A stretch of DNA of 64,000 nt from Sorangium cellulosum So0157-2 (GTDB lineage: Bacteria > Myxococcota_A > Polyangia > Polyangiales > Polyangiaceae): the NCBI RefSeq assembly GCF_000418325.1, contig NC_021658.1:12814501-12878500 (forward strand), given 5' to 3'. The position numbers were made by a program, and so were the translations under genes. Below the pieces are notes generated by a model. That model made no database searches and was not told the origin of the DNA. It saw only the letters and a program-made list of their open reading frames with translations. This document shows, one piece after another, positions 25,247 to 33,990 of this stretch (position 1 is the stretch's first letter; the number at the start of each line of letters is the position of its first letter).

Positions 25247-25657
25247 TCAAACCCTGCGCCGCTTCGGCGGCCGGCAACCGTTGTGGGGGATCGGCGTGAC
25301 GTCGCGGATCAGCGTCACCTTGAAGCCAGCGGTCTGGAGCGCGCGGAGCGCGCTCTCGCGCCCGGCCCCCGGGCCCTTCACGAACACGGCGACCGAGCGC
25401 ATCCCGTGCTCCTGCGCCCGCCGCGCGGCCTCTTCCGCCGCGAGCTGCGCGGCGAACGGCGTCGACTTTCGCGATCCCTTGAAGCCGCGAGCGCCAGCGG
25501 ACGACCACGCGATAGCGTTGCCGTTGATGTCCGTGATCGTCACGACCGTGTTGTTGAAGGTCGACTGAATGTGCGCGATGCCCGCGGCGACATTCTTCTT
25601 GACCTTCTTCTTCTGCTTGGCCTTGGTGGTGGTGGCAGCCGTCTTCGCTTGCGCCAT
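25247..25657 (-). CDS. rpsK: 30S ribosomal protein S11
   Basis: 136-residue S11 of the platform. The core motifs AHIQSTFNNTVVTITD and ITPIPHNGCRPPKRRRV-like C-terminus are present, plus a short Lys/Ala-rich N-terminal extension. It lies 20 bases after rpsM. Confidence 0.97.
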   Translation of the reverse strand: MAQAKTAATTTKAKQKKKVKKNVAAGIAHIQSTFNNTVVTITDINGNAIAWSSAGARGFKGSRKSTPFAAQLAAEEAARRAQEHGMRSVAVFVKGPGAGRESALRALQTAGFKVTLIRDVTPIPHNGCRPPKRRRV

Positions 25658-25677
25658 GGCGTCCTAATCCCCGCTCG

Positions 25678-26058
25678 TCACTTCGTAGCGGCCGGACGCC
25701 GCTGCAACATGCCCTTGCGCGGACCCTTCCGGGTGCGCGCGTTCGTGTGCGTCCTCTGCCCGTTCGCCGGGAGGCCACGCCGGTGGCGGAGCCCGCGGTA
25801 GCAGCCGAGGTCCATGAGCCGCTTGATGTTGAGCTGCACCTCGCGCCGCAGGTCGCCCTCGACCTTGTACTCGGCATCGAGCAGGTCGCGGATCGCCTTC
25901 ACCTCGGCGTCGCTGAGCTCCTCGACGCGCCTGTTCGGCGCGATGTTGGTCTTCTCGCAGATCTGCAACGCGAGAGTCCGCCCGATGCCGTAGAGGTACG
26001 GCAGGGCGAAGGCGACATGCTTCCGACGCGGGAGATCGACACCAGCGATACGAGCCAT
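25678..26058 (-). CDS. rpsM: 30S ribosomal protein S13
   Basis: 126-residue S13 of the small-subunit head. It begins MARIAGVDLPRRKHVAFALP and ends in the basic GQRTHTNARTRKGPRKG region that reaches the P-site tRNA. The true start is the ATG at 26058; the frame is open upstream but unrelated. Confidence 0.97.
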   Translation of the reverse strand: MARIAGVDLPRRKHVAFALPYLYGIGRTLALQICEKTNIAPNRRVEELSDAEVKAIRDLLDAEYKVEGDLRREVQLNIKRLMDLGCYRGLRHRRGLPANGQRTHTNARTRKGPRKGMLQRRPAATK

Positions 26059-26101
26059 GGTTACTCCAAACCAAAACGAGGGCGGGCTTCCGCCGAAAGA
26101 G

Positions 26102-26218
26102 CTAGTTCCCCTGGCGCTGCTTGTGGCGGGGGTTCTCGCAGATGATCCGAACGACACCACGCCGCCGCACCACCTTGCACTTGTCGCAAATCTTCTTGAC
26201 GCTCGGGCGCACCTTCAC
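26102..26218 (-). CDS. rpmJ: 50S ribosomal protein L36
   Basis: 38-residue L36, between infA and rpsM. The start is a GTG at 26218, preceded by GGAGG. The zinc-binding set CDKC, then Cys and His in ICENPRH, is complete, so this is the zinc-containing form. Confidence 0.96.
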   Translation of the reverse strand: MKVRPSVKKICDKCKVVRRRGVVRIICENPRHKQRQGN

Positions 26219-26249
26219 GGGGAGCCTCCAGATTCCTCAAAAAACTACG

Positions 26250-26501
26250 TTACTTGTGCCGGTACGTGATCCGGCCTCGGCTCGGGTCGTACGGCGAGAC
26301 CTCGACGGTCACGCGGTCGCCCGGCAGGATCTTGATGTAGTACTGCCGCATCCGGCCGCTGATGGTCGCGAGGACGCCCAGGCCGTTGTCCGCCTTCACG
26401 CGAAACATGGCGTTCGGCAGGGCCTCTTGAACCACGCCGTCGAACTCGAGCTTGTCGCCCTTCGGTTCCTTCGGCGGTCTGGCTTGTTTGCTACGCCTCA
26501 T
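26250..26501 (-). CDS. infA: Translation initiation factor IF-1
   Basis: 83-residue IF-1, an OB-fold protein that blocks the A site during initiation. The core FDGVVQEALPNAMFRVKADN and the C-terminal PYDPSRGRITYR are typical. About ten extra basic residues (MRRSKQARPPKEP) precede the core, longer than the usual MAK start. Its ATG overlaps the adk stop by ATGA at 26498-26501. The gene map, often found here, is absent. Confidence 0.96.
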   Translation of the reverse strand: MRRSKQARPPKEPKGDKLEFDGVVQEALPNAMFRVKADNGLGVLATISGRMRQYYIKILPGDRVTVEVSPYDPSRGRITYRHK

Positions 26502-27139
26502 TCTCCACCCGAGCCCGATCGGCCGACGGCCGACAGCACCCTGTGCGTGACTTCTTCTGGCTTCCCGACCCCGTCGACGCGATGCAGCAGCTGCTTCTCC
26601 TCGTAGAACGGGAGAAGGGCAGCCGTCATCGCGTCGTAGGCATCGAGCCGCTTGGAAACAGCCTCGGGCCGATCATCGGCCCGATGCTCTAGCTCCGCAC
26701 CGGGGGGCGGCGGATTATAAACGAGATGATATATCTGTCCACTGCGTTTGTCAGTCCGACGATGGATCAGCCGTTCCTCGAGCAGGGGGCGCGGAACGTC
26801 CAGCTGGAGCACCGCGTCAATCCGCCTGCCGCCCTGGCTGGCGAGGAGCTCGTCGAGCGCGGTCGCCTGGGGCACCGTCCTGGGAAATCCGTCCAGGAGG
26901 AAACCGTTGCCACAGTCAGGCTCGACCGTTCGCCGGGCGATGAGGCCGATGACGGCCTCATCCGGCAGGAGCCCGCCCGAGTCCATGATGTCCAGGTAAC
27001 GCTTCTCCAGCGTGCCCGCACGCTTGGCCTCGCGCAGCATGTCGCCGGTCGAGATCTGCGGGATACCGAAGCGCGAGCACAGCAGCTTCGCTTGCGTACC
27101 CTTCCCAGCTCCAGGAGGCCCCACAAGAACCAAGATCAT
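26498..27139 (-). CDS. adk: Adenylate kinase
   Basis: 213-residue kinase interconverting AMP plus ATP with two ADP. It begins MILVLVGPPGAGKGTQAK (P-loop). The AMP-binding part is QISTGDMLREA, followed by the FLLDGFPRT motif. The LID contains SGQIYHLVYNPP and has no Cys, so it is the zinc-free type. I chose the ATG at 27139, which has GGAGGG just upstream. It lies 10 bases after secY and overlaps infA by four. Confidence 0.97.
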   Translation of the reverse strand: MILVLVGPPGAGKGTQAKLLCSRFGIPQISTGDMLREAKRAGTLEKRYLDIMDSGGLLPDEAVIGLIARRTVEPDCGNGFLLDGFPRTVPQATALDELLASQGGRRIDAVLQLDVPRPLLEERLIHRRTDKRSGQIYHLVYNPPPPGAELEHRADDRPEAVSKRLDAYDAMTAALLPFYEEKQLLHRVDGVGKPEEVTHRVLSAVGRSGSGGE

Positions 27140-27149
27140 TTGCCCTCCG

Positions 27150-28478
27150 TCACGCTTCCGGCAGCCTGCGGCCGCGGATGCGGGTGGCACCGGGGCCCGT
27201 CAGCCCCTCGTAGCTCCGCGTGATCAGGTGCGCCTCCAGCTGGTTCACCGTGTCGAGCGCGACGCCCACGACGATCATGAGCGACGTCCCACCGAAGCCG
27301 AAGGGGACACGCAGCAGGTTGCCGACGATCGAGGGGACCACGCACACCGCGGCGACGTAGAGCGCGCCGCCCACGGTGATCCGCTGGATCACGCGGTGGA
27401 TGTAGTCCGCCGTCTGCTTGCCTGGCCGGATCCCGGGAATGTTTGCCTGCTGCTTCTTCAGGTTCTCGGCGACGTCGACCGGCTGGAACGTGACGTTCGT
27501 GTAGAAGAAGCAGAAGAAGATGATGAGCAGCGCGTAGCCGGTGTTGAAGACCCAGTCTCCCCGGTTGATGATCGCCTGGAGCGTGTCGGCCCCGGGCACG
27601 TTCATGTTCGCGAGCGTCTGCGGGAACATCAGCAGCGACGACGCGAAGATGGGGGGGATGGTGCCCGCGGTGTTCACCTTGAGCGGCAGGTGCGCCGTCT
27701 GCCCGCCGTACACGCGCCGGCCGACCTGGCGCCGCGAGTACACGATCGGGATCTGACGCCTGCCGTTCTCGAAGAACGCGATGACCCCGATGACGAACAC
27801 GATGAACGCGACGATGGCGGCCATCGTCAGCGGCTGGAGATCGCCGGCGTTCTGGGCGAAGTAGTTGCCGATCTCGCCGGGGATGCTCGTGATGATGCTC
27901 GCGAAGATCAGGAGCGAGACGCCGTTCGAGACCCCGCGCTCGGTGATCTGCTCGCCGATCCACATCAGGAACGCGGTCCCGGTCGTCAGCGTGATGACCG
28001 TCATCAACTGGAAGCCGATGCCGGGGTGGTTCACGATGCCGGCCCCCGTCTCGCTGCTCGACAGGCCCTCCAGCATCTTCGCGATCGAGAAGGCCTGGAA
28101 CAGCGAGAGCGCGACCGTGCCGTACCGCGTGTACTGATCGAGCCGGCGACGCCCCTGCTCGCCCTCTTTTCGCAGCTCGTCGATGGGCTTGTACACCATG
28201 CCCATGAGCTGCATGATGATCGATGCCGAGATGTACGGCATGATCCCGAGGGCGAAGATCGACAGGTTCTCCAGCGCTCCGCCGGAGAACATGTTGAAGA
28301 AGCCGATGAGCCCCCCGGACTGCTTCGCGACGTACTGCCGCATCGCGTTCCGGTCGACGCCTGGGGTCGTCACGAACACGCCGACCCGGTAGACCGCGAG
28401 CATCACCAGGGTGAAGATCACGCGTCGCCGGAGCTCGGGGATCTTGTGGAAGTTGGTGATTCCCGCGAGGCTGGCCAT
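27150..28478 (-). CDS. secY: Preprotein translocase subunit SecY
   Basis: 442-residue inner-membrane channel of the Sec translocon with ten predicted helices. The plug-region motif FSGGALENLSIFALGIMPYI, cytoplasmic loops such as YTRYGTVALSLFQA and GQTAHLPLKVNTAGTIPPIF, and the family end are all present. It lies between rplO and adk, as in most spc operons. Confidence 0.98.
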   Translation of the reverse strand: MASLAGITNFHKIPELRRRVIFTLVMLAVYRVGVFVTTPGVDRNAMRQYVAKQSGGLIGFFNMFSGGALENLSIFALGIMPYISASIIMQLMGMVYKPIDELRKEGEQGRRRLDQYTRYGTVALSLFQAFSIAKMLEGLSSSETGAGIVNHPGIGFQLMTVITLTTGTAFLMWIGEQITERGVSNGVSLLIFASIITSIPGEIGNYFAQNAGDLQPLTMAAIVAFIVFVIGVIAFFENGRRQIPIVYSRRQVGRRVYGGQTAHLPLKVNTAGTIPPIFASSLLMFPQTLANMNVPGADTLQAIINRGDWVFNTGYALLIIFFCFFYTNVTFQPVDVAENLKKQQANIPGIRPGKQTADYIHRVIQRITVGGALYVAAVCVVPSIVGNLLRVPFGFGGTSLMIVVGVALDTVNQLEAHLITRSYEGLTGPGATRIRGRRLPEA

Positions 28479-28522
28479 AGGCGATCCTGGACTCCGGCTT
28501 GGTGGGGGCGCGTGCGCGCTGG

Positions 28523-29014
28523 CTACGAGGACGAGGAGTCCGTCGAGTTGTCCTGGGAGGCGGGCGACGCGAGCACGACCACCTTGCCCCCCGCCTTCTC
28601 GATCTTCTCGACCGCTCCCTTGGAGAAGCGATGCGCGGTCACCGTGAGCTTCTTCGTGAGCTCGCCGCTGCCGAGGATCTTCAGGACGTCGAACCGGCCC
28701 TGCACGAGGCGGCTCGCCTGGAGCGCGGCCACGTCGACCTGGGCGCCGTCGTCGAACGCCTCGAGGGCGCCGACGTTGACGTTGGCGACGATGTCCGCGA
28801 GCGGATTCCGGAAGCCACGCTTCGGGAGGCGGCGCTGGATCGGCGTCTGCCCGCCCTGGAAGTGCTTCTTGTTGATGTTGCCGCCCGCCCGCGCCTTCTG
28901 CCCTTTTTGTCCGCGGCCAGAGGTCTTGCCGACGCCCGACCCCACGCCGCGGCCGACGCGGAGCCTCTTGGTTACGGCGCCTTCAGGGGCTTGAAGCTTA
29001 GAGAGGATGTCCAT
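28523..29014 (-). CDS. rplO: 50S ribosomal protein L15
   Basis: 163-residue L15. The basic Gly-rich N-terminus (RVGRGVGSGVGKTSGRGQKG) threads into 23S rRNA. The C-terminal globular part is normal, and a short Ser/Asp tail follows. Confidence 0.97.
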   Translation of the reverse strand: MDILSKLQAPEGAVTKRLRVGRGVGSGVGKTSGRGQKGQKARAGGNINKKHFQGGQTPIQRRLPKRGFRNPLADIVANVNVGALEAFDDGAQVDVAALQASRLVQGRFDVLKILGSGELTKKLTVTAHRFSKGAVEKIEKAGGKVVVLASPASQDNSTDSSSS

Positions 29015-29064
29015 GTTTCACACTTCCGTACGCGGCGACTCCGCGGGGATGACGATCTCGCTTC

Positions 29065-29268
29065 TCAGGACTTCGGGGAGGCTGCCTCGTCGGCGACCTC
29101 CTCCACCTCGACCAGGTGAAGGATCTTCTTCACCATGCCACGGAACGAGGGCGTGTTCGCGACGACCACCTCGGACCCCGGCCCGCGCAGGCCGAGGCCC
29201 TTGATGACCTTGCGGGTGTGCTCGACCTGGCCGATGTTGCTGGCCTTCTGCCGTACGCGGAGCTTCAC
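29065..29268 (-). CDS. rpmD: 50S ribosomal protein L30
   Basis: 67-residue L30 (MKLRVRQKASNIGQVEHTRK). The GTG start shares the four bases GTGA (29265-29268) with the rpsE stop, implying coupled translation. A short acidic extension ends the protein. Confidence 0.94.
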   Translation of the reverse strand: MKLRVRQKASNIGQVEHTRKVIKGLGLRGPGSEVVVANTPSFRGMVKKILHLVEVEEVADEAASPKS

Positions 29269-29867
29269 TGCGAGCCTCCTTCACCGCCGCCGCCCTGCGC
29301 GCCGCCCGGCCCGGGGGGCGCCACGCTCGCGCGCCGGCGGCCCGCGGTGGTCGTGCCGCCGCGGCGCTGGTAGTCGAGCGAGTCGAGCTGCATCGACCGC
29401 TTCCCGGCGACGCTCTCCGGGCTCTTCAGCCCGCGGAGCGCCGCGACGGTCGCGTGCACGACGTTGTGCGGGTTGCTCGTGCCGAGCGACTTCGACAGCA
29501 CGTCGTGGATCCCCGCCGACTCGACGACGGCGCGCACCGCGCCGCCGGCGATGACGCCCGTCCCAGGGCTGGCCGGCTTCAGCAGGACCTTGCCCGCCCC
29601 GACGTGGCCGAACGAGTCGTGCGGGATGGTCACACCGTCGAGCGGGATGCGGAACAGGTTCTTGCGAGCCTGGTCGTTCCCCTTGCGGATGGCCTCCGGC
29701 ACCTCGTTGGCCTTGCCCAGGCCGACGCCCACGTGCCCCGCTTCGTCGCCCACCACGACCAGCGCCGAGAAGCTGAAACGCCGGCCGCCCTTGACGACCT
29801 TGGCGACGCGGTTGATGTGGATGACTCGCTCTTTCAGCTTCTCTTCGTCGACATGATCGAACGCCAT
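29265..29867 (-). CDS. rpsE: 30S ribosomal protein S5
   Basis: 200-residue S5, important for decoding accuracy. The double-stranded RNA-binding part is VIHINRVAKVVKGGRRFSFS, and the KPASPGTGVIAGGAVR loop is typical. The C-terminus carries an extra Gly/Pro/Ala-rich tail of about 30 residues compared with E. coli. Confidence 0.97.
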   Translation of the reverse strand: MAFDHVDEEKLKERVIHINRVAKVVKGGRRFSFSALVVVGDEAGHVGVGLGKANEVPEAIRKGNDQARKNLFRIPLDGVTIPHDSFGHVGAGKVLLKPASPGTGVIAGGAVRAVVESAGIHDVLSKSLGTSNPHNVVHATVAALRGLKSPESVAGKRSMQLDSLDYQRRGGTTTAGRRRASVAPPGPGGAQGGGGEGGSQ

Positions 29868-29946
29868 AACCGTCCTCTATCACGTTCTCCGCCGCGGCAG
29901 TTGACCGCGCCCGCCGCCCTCACCATCAGGGCAGCGGCTGTGGGAG

Positions 29947-30306
29947 TCAGAAATCGAGACCTGCCTCGCGCGCCGCCTGGGCGAGGGCGCTGACGCGCCC
30001 GTGGTACAGATAGCCGTTGCGGTCGAAGACGACCTTGTCGATCTGCTTCTCCTTGCAGATCTTCGCGATCAGCGCCCCGACCTTCTTCGCCGCCTCGACC
30101 TTGTTGTCCTCGTCGAGCGCGCCCTTCAGATCTTTCGACAGCGTCGAAGCGTGGGCGAGGGTCTTGCCGCTCACGTCGTCGATGACCTGCGCGTAGATGT
30201 GCTTCGAGCTGCGGAAGACGCTGAGGCGCGGGCGCTCCGGCGTCCCCTCGACCTTCTTGCGGATGCGGAGCTTCCGGCGCTCCCGACCGACGATTTTCAT
30301 GCCCAT
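29947..30306 (-). CDS. rplR: 50S ribosomal protein L18
   Basis: 119-residue L18, which binds 5S rRNA. The core RLSVFRSSKHIYAQVIDDVS and the end VFDRNGYLYHGRVSALAQAA are typical. It lies between rplF and rpsE. Confidence 0.97.
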   Translation of the reverse strand: MGMKIVGRERRKLRIRKKVEGTPERPRLSVFRSSKHIYAQVIDDVSGKTLAHASTLSKDLKGALDEDNKVEAAKKVGALIAKICKEKQIDKVVFDRNGYLYHGRVSALAQAAREAGLDF

Positions 30307-30353
30307 GACCGTCTCGTCCCTCGGTGCAGCGGCGTCGCCGCCGCCGCTCGCCT

Positions 30354-30983
30354 TTACTTCTTGCCGCCCTTGCCGGCCTTGCCAGCCTTCTCCCGCACGC
30401 GCTCGCCGCGGTACCGCACGCCCTTGCCGCCGTACGGCTCCGGCGGCCTGAAGCCGCGGATCGTCGCGGCCGTCTGCCCGATGAGCTCCTTGTCCGCGCC
30501 CGTCAGGACGAGGACGGTGCCCTTCGAGTCCGCCGGGATCGTCGCTGTCAGGCCCGCCGGCACCGCGAACGTCACGGGGTGGGAGAAGCCGAGGGCGAAG
30601 TTCAGCGTCGTGCCCTTGAGCTCGACGCGGTAGCCGGTCCCCTTGAGCTCGAGCGTCCGCTCGTACCCCTCGGCGACGCCCTTCACCATCGCGGCCACGA
30701 GCGCCCGCGTGAGCCCCTGGAGGCGCGACCCGTCGCGCCCAGGCGCCACCGAGCTCACGTGCAGCCTGCTCCCCTCGAGCTTCAGGTCCACCTTGTCGGT
30801 GATCGCGCGGGAGAGCTGCCCCTTCGGGCCCTTGACGTCGATCTTCCGGCCGTTGACGGTCGCGGTGACCCCCTTCGGCAGATCGATCGGACGCTTGCCG
30901 ACGCGCGACGTCTTGGTCGCGAGCCGACTGTCACCGTTCGCGTTGCCCTTCGCAGGCTGGGCTGTGTTCGCCTGAGCTTCCAT
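30354..30983 (-). CDS. rplF: 50S ribosomal protein L6
   Basis: 209-residue L6. The family start SRVGKRPIDLPKGVTATVNG appears only after about 26 extra polar residues, and the C-terminal GKGVRYRGERVREKAGK is typical. I chose the ATG at 30983: its A is shared with the rpsH TGA (TGATG), a common reinitiation arrangement. An in-frame GTG six bases upstream is the alternative. Confidence 0.95.
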   Translation of the reverse strand: MEAQANTAQPAKGNANGDSRLATKTSRVGKRPIDLPKGVTATVNGRKIDVKGPKGQLSRAITDKVDLKLEGSRLHVSSVAPGRDGSRLQGLTRALVAAMVKGVAEGYERTLELKGTGYRVELKGTTLNFALGFSHPVTFAVPAGLTATIPADSKGTVLVLTGADKELIGQTAATIRGFRPPEPYGGKGVRYRGERVREKAGKAGKGGKK

Positions 30984-31378
30984 CACCACACCTCGCAGAG
31001 CAGCTCGCCGCCCACCTTCAGGCGGCGCGCATCCCTGTCGCTCATGAGCCCGCGGGACGTGCTCAGGATCGAGATCCCGAGCCCGCTGAACACGCGCGGG
31101 ATCCTGTCGTGGCGCACGTACACGCGGCGCCCGGGGCGGGAGACGCGGCGCACGCCGTCGATCGCGCTCTGGCGGTCGCGCCCGTACTTGAGCACGATCG
31201 TCAGCTTCTTGGGACCTTCGCCCTCGGTCTCGCGCACGTCGGCGATGAAGCCCTCGGATTTGAGGATCTCCGCGACCGCAACTTTGATGCGGCTCGCGGG
31301 GATCTCGGTCCGGTCGTGCCGCGCGAGCGCCGCGTTGCGAATGCGGGTCAGCATGTCGGCGATGGGATCGGTCATCAT
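30983..31378 (-). CDS. rpsH: 30S ribosomal protein S8
   Basis: 131-residue S8, a primary 16S-binding protein and in E. coli the repressor of this operon. It begins MMTDPIADMLTRIRNAALAR and contains the LSTSRGLMSDRDARR motif. The length is normal. Confidence 0.97.
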   Translation of the reverse strand: MMTDPIADMLTRIRNAALARHDRTEIPASRIKVAVAEILKSEGFIADVRETEGEGPKKLTIVLKYGRDRQSAIDGVRRVSRPGRRVYVRHDRIPRVFSGLGISILSTSRGLMSDRDARRLKVGGELLCEVW

Positions 31379-31382
31379 AGAA

Positions 31383-31568
31383 TCACCAGCTGGCCTTGAT
31401 CACACCAGGGAGCTCACCACGGAGCGCGAACAGCCGAAGGCAGACACGGCAGAGCTCGAAGTCGCGGTAGTAAGCGCGCGAGCGCCCGCACACCTTGCAA
31501 CGGTTCTTGTGCCGCGTAGAAAACTTCGGCGGACGGTTCAGCTTCGCAAACTCTTTTGCACGGGCCAT
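31383..31568 (-). CDS. rpsZ: 30S ribosomal protein S14, zinc-binding type
   Basis: 61-residue short S14 with CKVC and CRVC forming a zinc ribbon, the C+ form. Its size and cysteines distinguish it from the roughly 100-residue zinc-free form of E. coli. I chose the ATG at 31568 (MARAKEFAKLN); the frame upstream is open by chance. It lies between rplE and rpsH. Confidence 0.95.
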   Translation of the reverse strand: MARAKEFAKLNRPPKFSTRHKNRCKVCGRSRAYYRDFELCRVCLRLFALRGELPGVIKASW

Positions 31569-31578
31569 CGAAAATCCC

Positions 31579-32304
31579 TCAATGCCGGAACGGGATGCCA
31601 AGCTCGGTGAGGAGCGCGCGTCCTTCCTCGTCCGTCTTCGCCGTGGTCACGAACGAGATGTTGAGCCCCTTCACGACGTCGATCTTGTCGTAGTCGATCT
31701 CGGGGAAGATGATCTGCTCGCGCAGGCCCATCGTGAAGTTGCCCTTGCCGTCGAACCCCTTCGGGCTGACGCCTTTGAAGTCGCGGACGCGCGGCAGCGA
31801 GAACGCGATCAGGCGATCCACGAACTCCCACATCCGCTCGGCGCGCAGGGTCACCATCACCCCGATGGGCAGGTTCTCGCGCAGCTTGAACGTCGCGATC
31901 GACTTCCGGGCCCGGGTCACCACCGGCTTCTGGCCGGAGATCGCCCGCATGTCCTCGACCGCCGAGTCGATGATCTTCGGGTTCTGCACCGCGGCGCCGA
32001 GCCCCATGTTGAGCACCACCTTCTGCAGGCGGGGCACCATCATCGGGTTCTTGTAGCCGAACCGCTTCGAGAGCGCGGCGGTCACGGACTTCTGGTAGTG
32101 CGTGCGCAGCCGCGGGGTGTAGTTCGGGTCGCGCGGGCGCGCCTCGGTCGGCTCGGCGGCCTCGGCCTCCGCGCCCTTCCCCTTCGCGCCCTTGGCTTCC
32201 TTGCTCTTGGCGGGCGCCTGCGGCTTGGCCTGCTGGGGCTTGGGCTTGTCCTTGCCCTTGCCGCCGTCCTTGGCCGCCTTGTCCTTGTCCTTCTTGTCCG
32301 CCAT
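31579..32304 (-). CDS. rplE: 50S ribosomal protein L5 with long basic N-terminal extension
   Basis: 241 residues, about 60 more than usual. The L5 core begins near residue 65 (RLRTHYQKSVTAALSKRFGY) and runs to the normal end. Before it is a Lys/Ala/Pro/Gln-rich, low-complexity, strongly basic extension. The start is firm because the gene follows rplX by only two bases and the extension has no later candidate with a better ribosome site. The extension could contact 5S rRNA or tRNA, which is inference. Confidence 0.96.
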   Translation of the reverse strand: MADKKDKDKAAKDGGKGKDKPKPQQAKPQAPAKSKEAKGAKGKGAEAEAAEPTEARPRDPNYTPRLRTHYQKSVTAALSKRFGYKNPMMVPRLQKVVLNMGLGAAVQNPKIIDSAVEDMRAISGQKPVVTRARKSIATFKLRENLPIGVMVTLRAERMWEFVDRLIAFSLPRVRDFKGVSPKGFDGKGNFTMGLREQIIFPEIDYDKIDVVKGLNISFVTTAKTDEEGRALLTELGIPFRH

Positions 32305-32306
32305 GG

Positions 32307-32624
32307 CTAGCCCACACCGATCGCGCTGCCGCTCTTGCCGACGCGCGTCTTCTTGCCGTCCTCACCGACGCGGATCTTCACGCGCGTCGGCTTGCCCGTC
32401 GCCGGATCGACCGGCATGACCTTGGAGGCGTGAATCGGCGCCTCCTTGGTGATCTTCCCGCCCTCTTGGTTGCGCGGCGTGGGCCGCTGGTGGCGGGTCA
32501 CCGTGTTCAGGCCCTCCACCACCACGCGCTCCTCGTCGGCGAGGATCTTGGTGATGCGGCCCTGCTTGCCCTGCTCCTTGCCGCTGGTGACCTGCACGAG
32601 GTCACCGACCCTGAGGCGCTTCAT
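32307..32624 (-). CDS. rplX: 50S ribosomal protein L24
   Basis: 105-residue L24, an early assembly protein with a KOW motif (LRVGDLVQVTSGKEQGKQGR). The start is the ATG at 32624, sharing a base with the rplN stop (TGATG). Confidence 0.96.
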   Translation of the reverse strand: MKRLRVGDLVQVTSGKEQGKQGRITKILADEERVVVEGLNTVTRHQRPTPRNQEGGKITKEAPIHASKVMPVDPATGKPTRVKIRVGEDGKKTRVGKSGSAIGVG

Positions 32625-32992
32625 CAGAGGACCTCCGGCGCGAGCGAGATGATCTTCATGAACTTCTTCGCGCGCAGCTCGCGAGCGACCGGCCCGAAGA
32701 TGCGGGTGCCGATCGGCTCCTTCTCCTTGTTGATGAGGACCGCGCTGTTCCCATCGAACTTGATGTAGCTGCCGTCCGAGCGGAGGTACTCCCGGGCGGT
32801 GCGGACGACGACGGCGCGCGCCGTGTCCCCCTTCTTCACCTTGGTCCCCGGCAGCGCCTCCTTGATCGACACGACGATGACGTCGCCGAGCGCGGCGTAC
32901 TTGCGGCGCGAGCCGCCGAGCACCTTGATGCACTTCACGATTCGGGCGCCGGAGTTGTCCGCGACCTCGAGATGCGTCGACACCTGGATCAT
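32624..32992 (-). CDS. rplN: 50S ribosomal protein L14
   Basis: 122-residue L14. It begins MIQVSTHLEVADNSGARIVK and ends in ELRAKKFMKIISLAPEVL, the invariant family end. The start is the ATG at 32992. Confidence 0.98.
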   Translation of the reverse strand: MIQVSTHLEVADNSGARIVKCIKVLGGSRRKYAALGDVIVVSIKEALPGTKVKKGDTARAVVVRTAREYLRSDGSYIKFDGNSAVLINKEKEPIGTRIFGPVARELRAKKFMKIISLAPEVL

Positions 32993-32996
32993 GGCG

Positions 32997-33350
32997 CTAC
33001 TCCTCCACCGGCCGGGCAACGAGCTTGGTCACGAGCCACCGCTTGTCGCGGGAGATCGGCCTGTGCTCCATGATCTCGACGCGGTCGCCCACCTTGTACT
33101 GGTTCGTCTCGTCGTGCGCCTTGTAGCGCTCCCGCTGACGGACGTACTTCTTGTACACAGGGTCGAGCGCGTTCCGGATGACCTCGACGGTGACCGTCTT
33201 GTCCATCTTGTCGCTGGTCACCTTGCCGACCAGCTTGCGCCGGAAGCCGTGCGCCTTCGCCTCGGTCTCGGCCTGCGCAGGCGCGGCGGCTGCCAGCTCG
33301 GGCGCCGCAGCGGCCGGCTGCTGGTTCTCTGCCTTCTTCTTCGTCGCCAT
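32997..33350 (-). CDS. rpsQ: 30S ribosomal protein S17 with N-terminal extension
   Basis: 117 residues. The S17 OB-fold core starts near residue 35 (GFRRKLVGKVTSDKMDKTVT) after an Ala/Glu/Pro-rich leader. E. coli S17 has about 84 residues. It lies 2 bases after rpmC. Confidence 0.96.
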   Translation of the reverse strand: MATKKKAENQQPAAAAPELAAAAPAQAETEAKAHGFRRKLVGKVTSDKMDKTVTVEVIRNALDPVYKKYVRQRERYKAHDETNQYKVGDRVEIMEHRPISRDKRWLVTKLVARPVEE

Positions 33351-33352
33351 GG

Positions 33353-33556
33353 CTACGCCTTCTCCTCGGCACGCGCGCGCTGCGTGAGGATCGTCTTCAC
33401 CCGCGCGAGATCCCGCTTCGCCTTGCGGATCGTCGCCGTGTCGTTCAGCCGATTCGTGAAATTCTTGAACCGCGCCTCGAACAGGCCCGCCGCCAGCGAC
33501 TTCTCGAGCTCTCGCAGGTGCTCGGTGGTGCGTTCACGCAAATCCTTCGCCTTCAT
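33353..33556 (-). CDS. rpmC: 50S ribosomal protein L29
   Basis: 67-residue helical L29 (MKAKDLRERTTEHLRELEKS), ending in the RKAKRDLARVKTIL motif. The start is the ATG at 33556, 8 bases after rplP. Confidence 0.96.
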   Translation of the reverse strand: MKAKDLRERTTEHLRELEKSLAAGLFEARFKNFTNRLNDTATIRKAKRDLARVKTILTQRARAEEKA

Positions 33557-33564
33557 CGCTTCCC

Positions 33565-33978
33565 TCACGTCAGCCCGCGGACGAGGAACTTGCACTGCAT
33601 CGGGAGCTTGTGCGACGCGAGGCGGAAGGCCTCCTTCGCGATCTCCTCGCTCACGCCGCTGATCTCGTACATCACGCGGCCCGGCTTCACGACGGCGCAC
33701 CACTCCTCGGGCGCGCCCTTGCCCCCACCCATGCGGACCTCGAGCGGCTTCTTCGTCACCGGACGGTCCGGGAAGATGCGGATCCACAGCTTGCCCGCGC
33801 GCTTCACGTGCCGCTGGATCGCCATACGAGCCGCCTCGATCTGCCGCGAGGTGACGCGTGCAGGCTCGACGCACTGGAGCGCAAAGTCGCCGAAGGAGAC
33901 GTCGCTGCCCGTCATGGCGAGGCCGCGGTTGTTCCCCTTCTGCATCTTGCGGAACTTGGTTCGCTTCGGAGACAGCAT
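33565..33978 (-). CDS. rplP: 50S ribosomal protein L16
   Basis: 137-residue L16 at the A-site finger. It begins MLSPKRTKFRKMQKGNNRGL and contains WIRIFPDRPVTKKPLEVRMG. The length is normal. Confidence 0.98.
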   Translation of the reverse strand: MLSPKRTKFRKMQKGNNRGLAMTGSDVSFGDFALQCVEPARVTSRQIEAARMAIQRHVKRAGKLWIRIFPDRPVTKKPLEVRMGGGKGAPEEWCAVVKPGRVMYEISGVSEEIAKEAFRLASHKLPMQCKFLVRGLT

Positions 33979-33990
33979 TCTGCAATCCCT

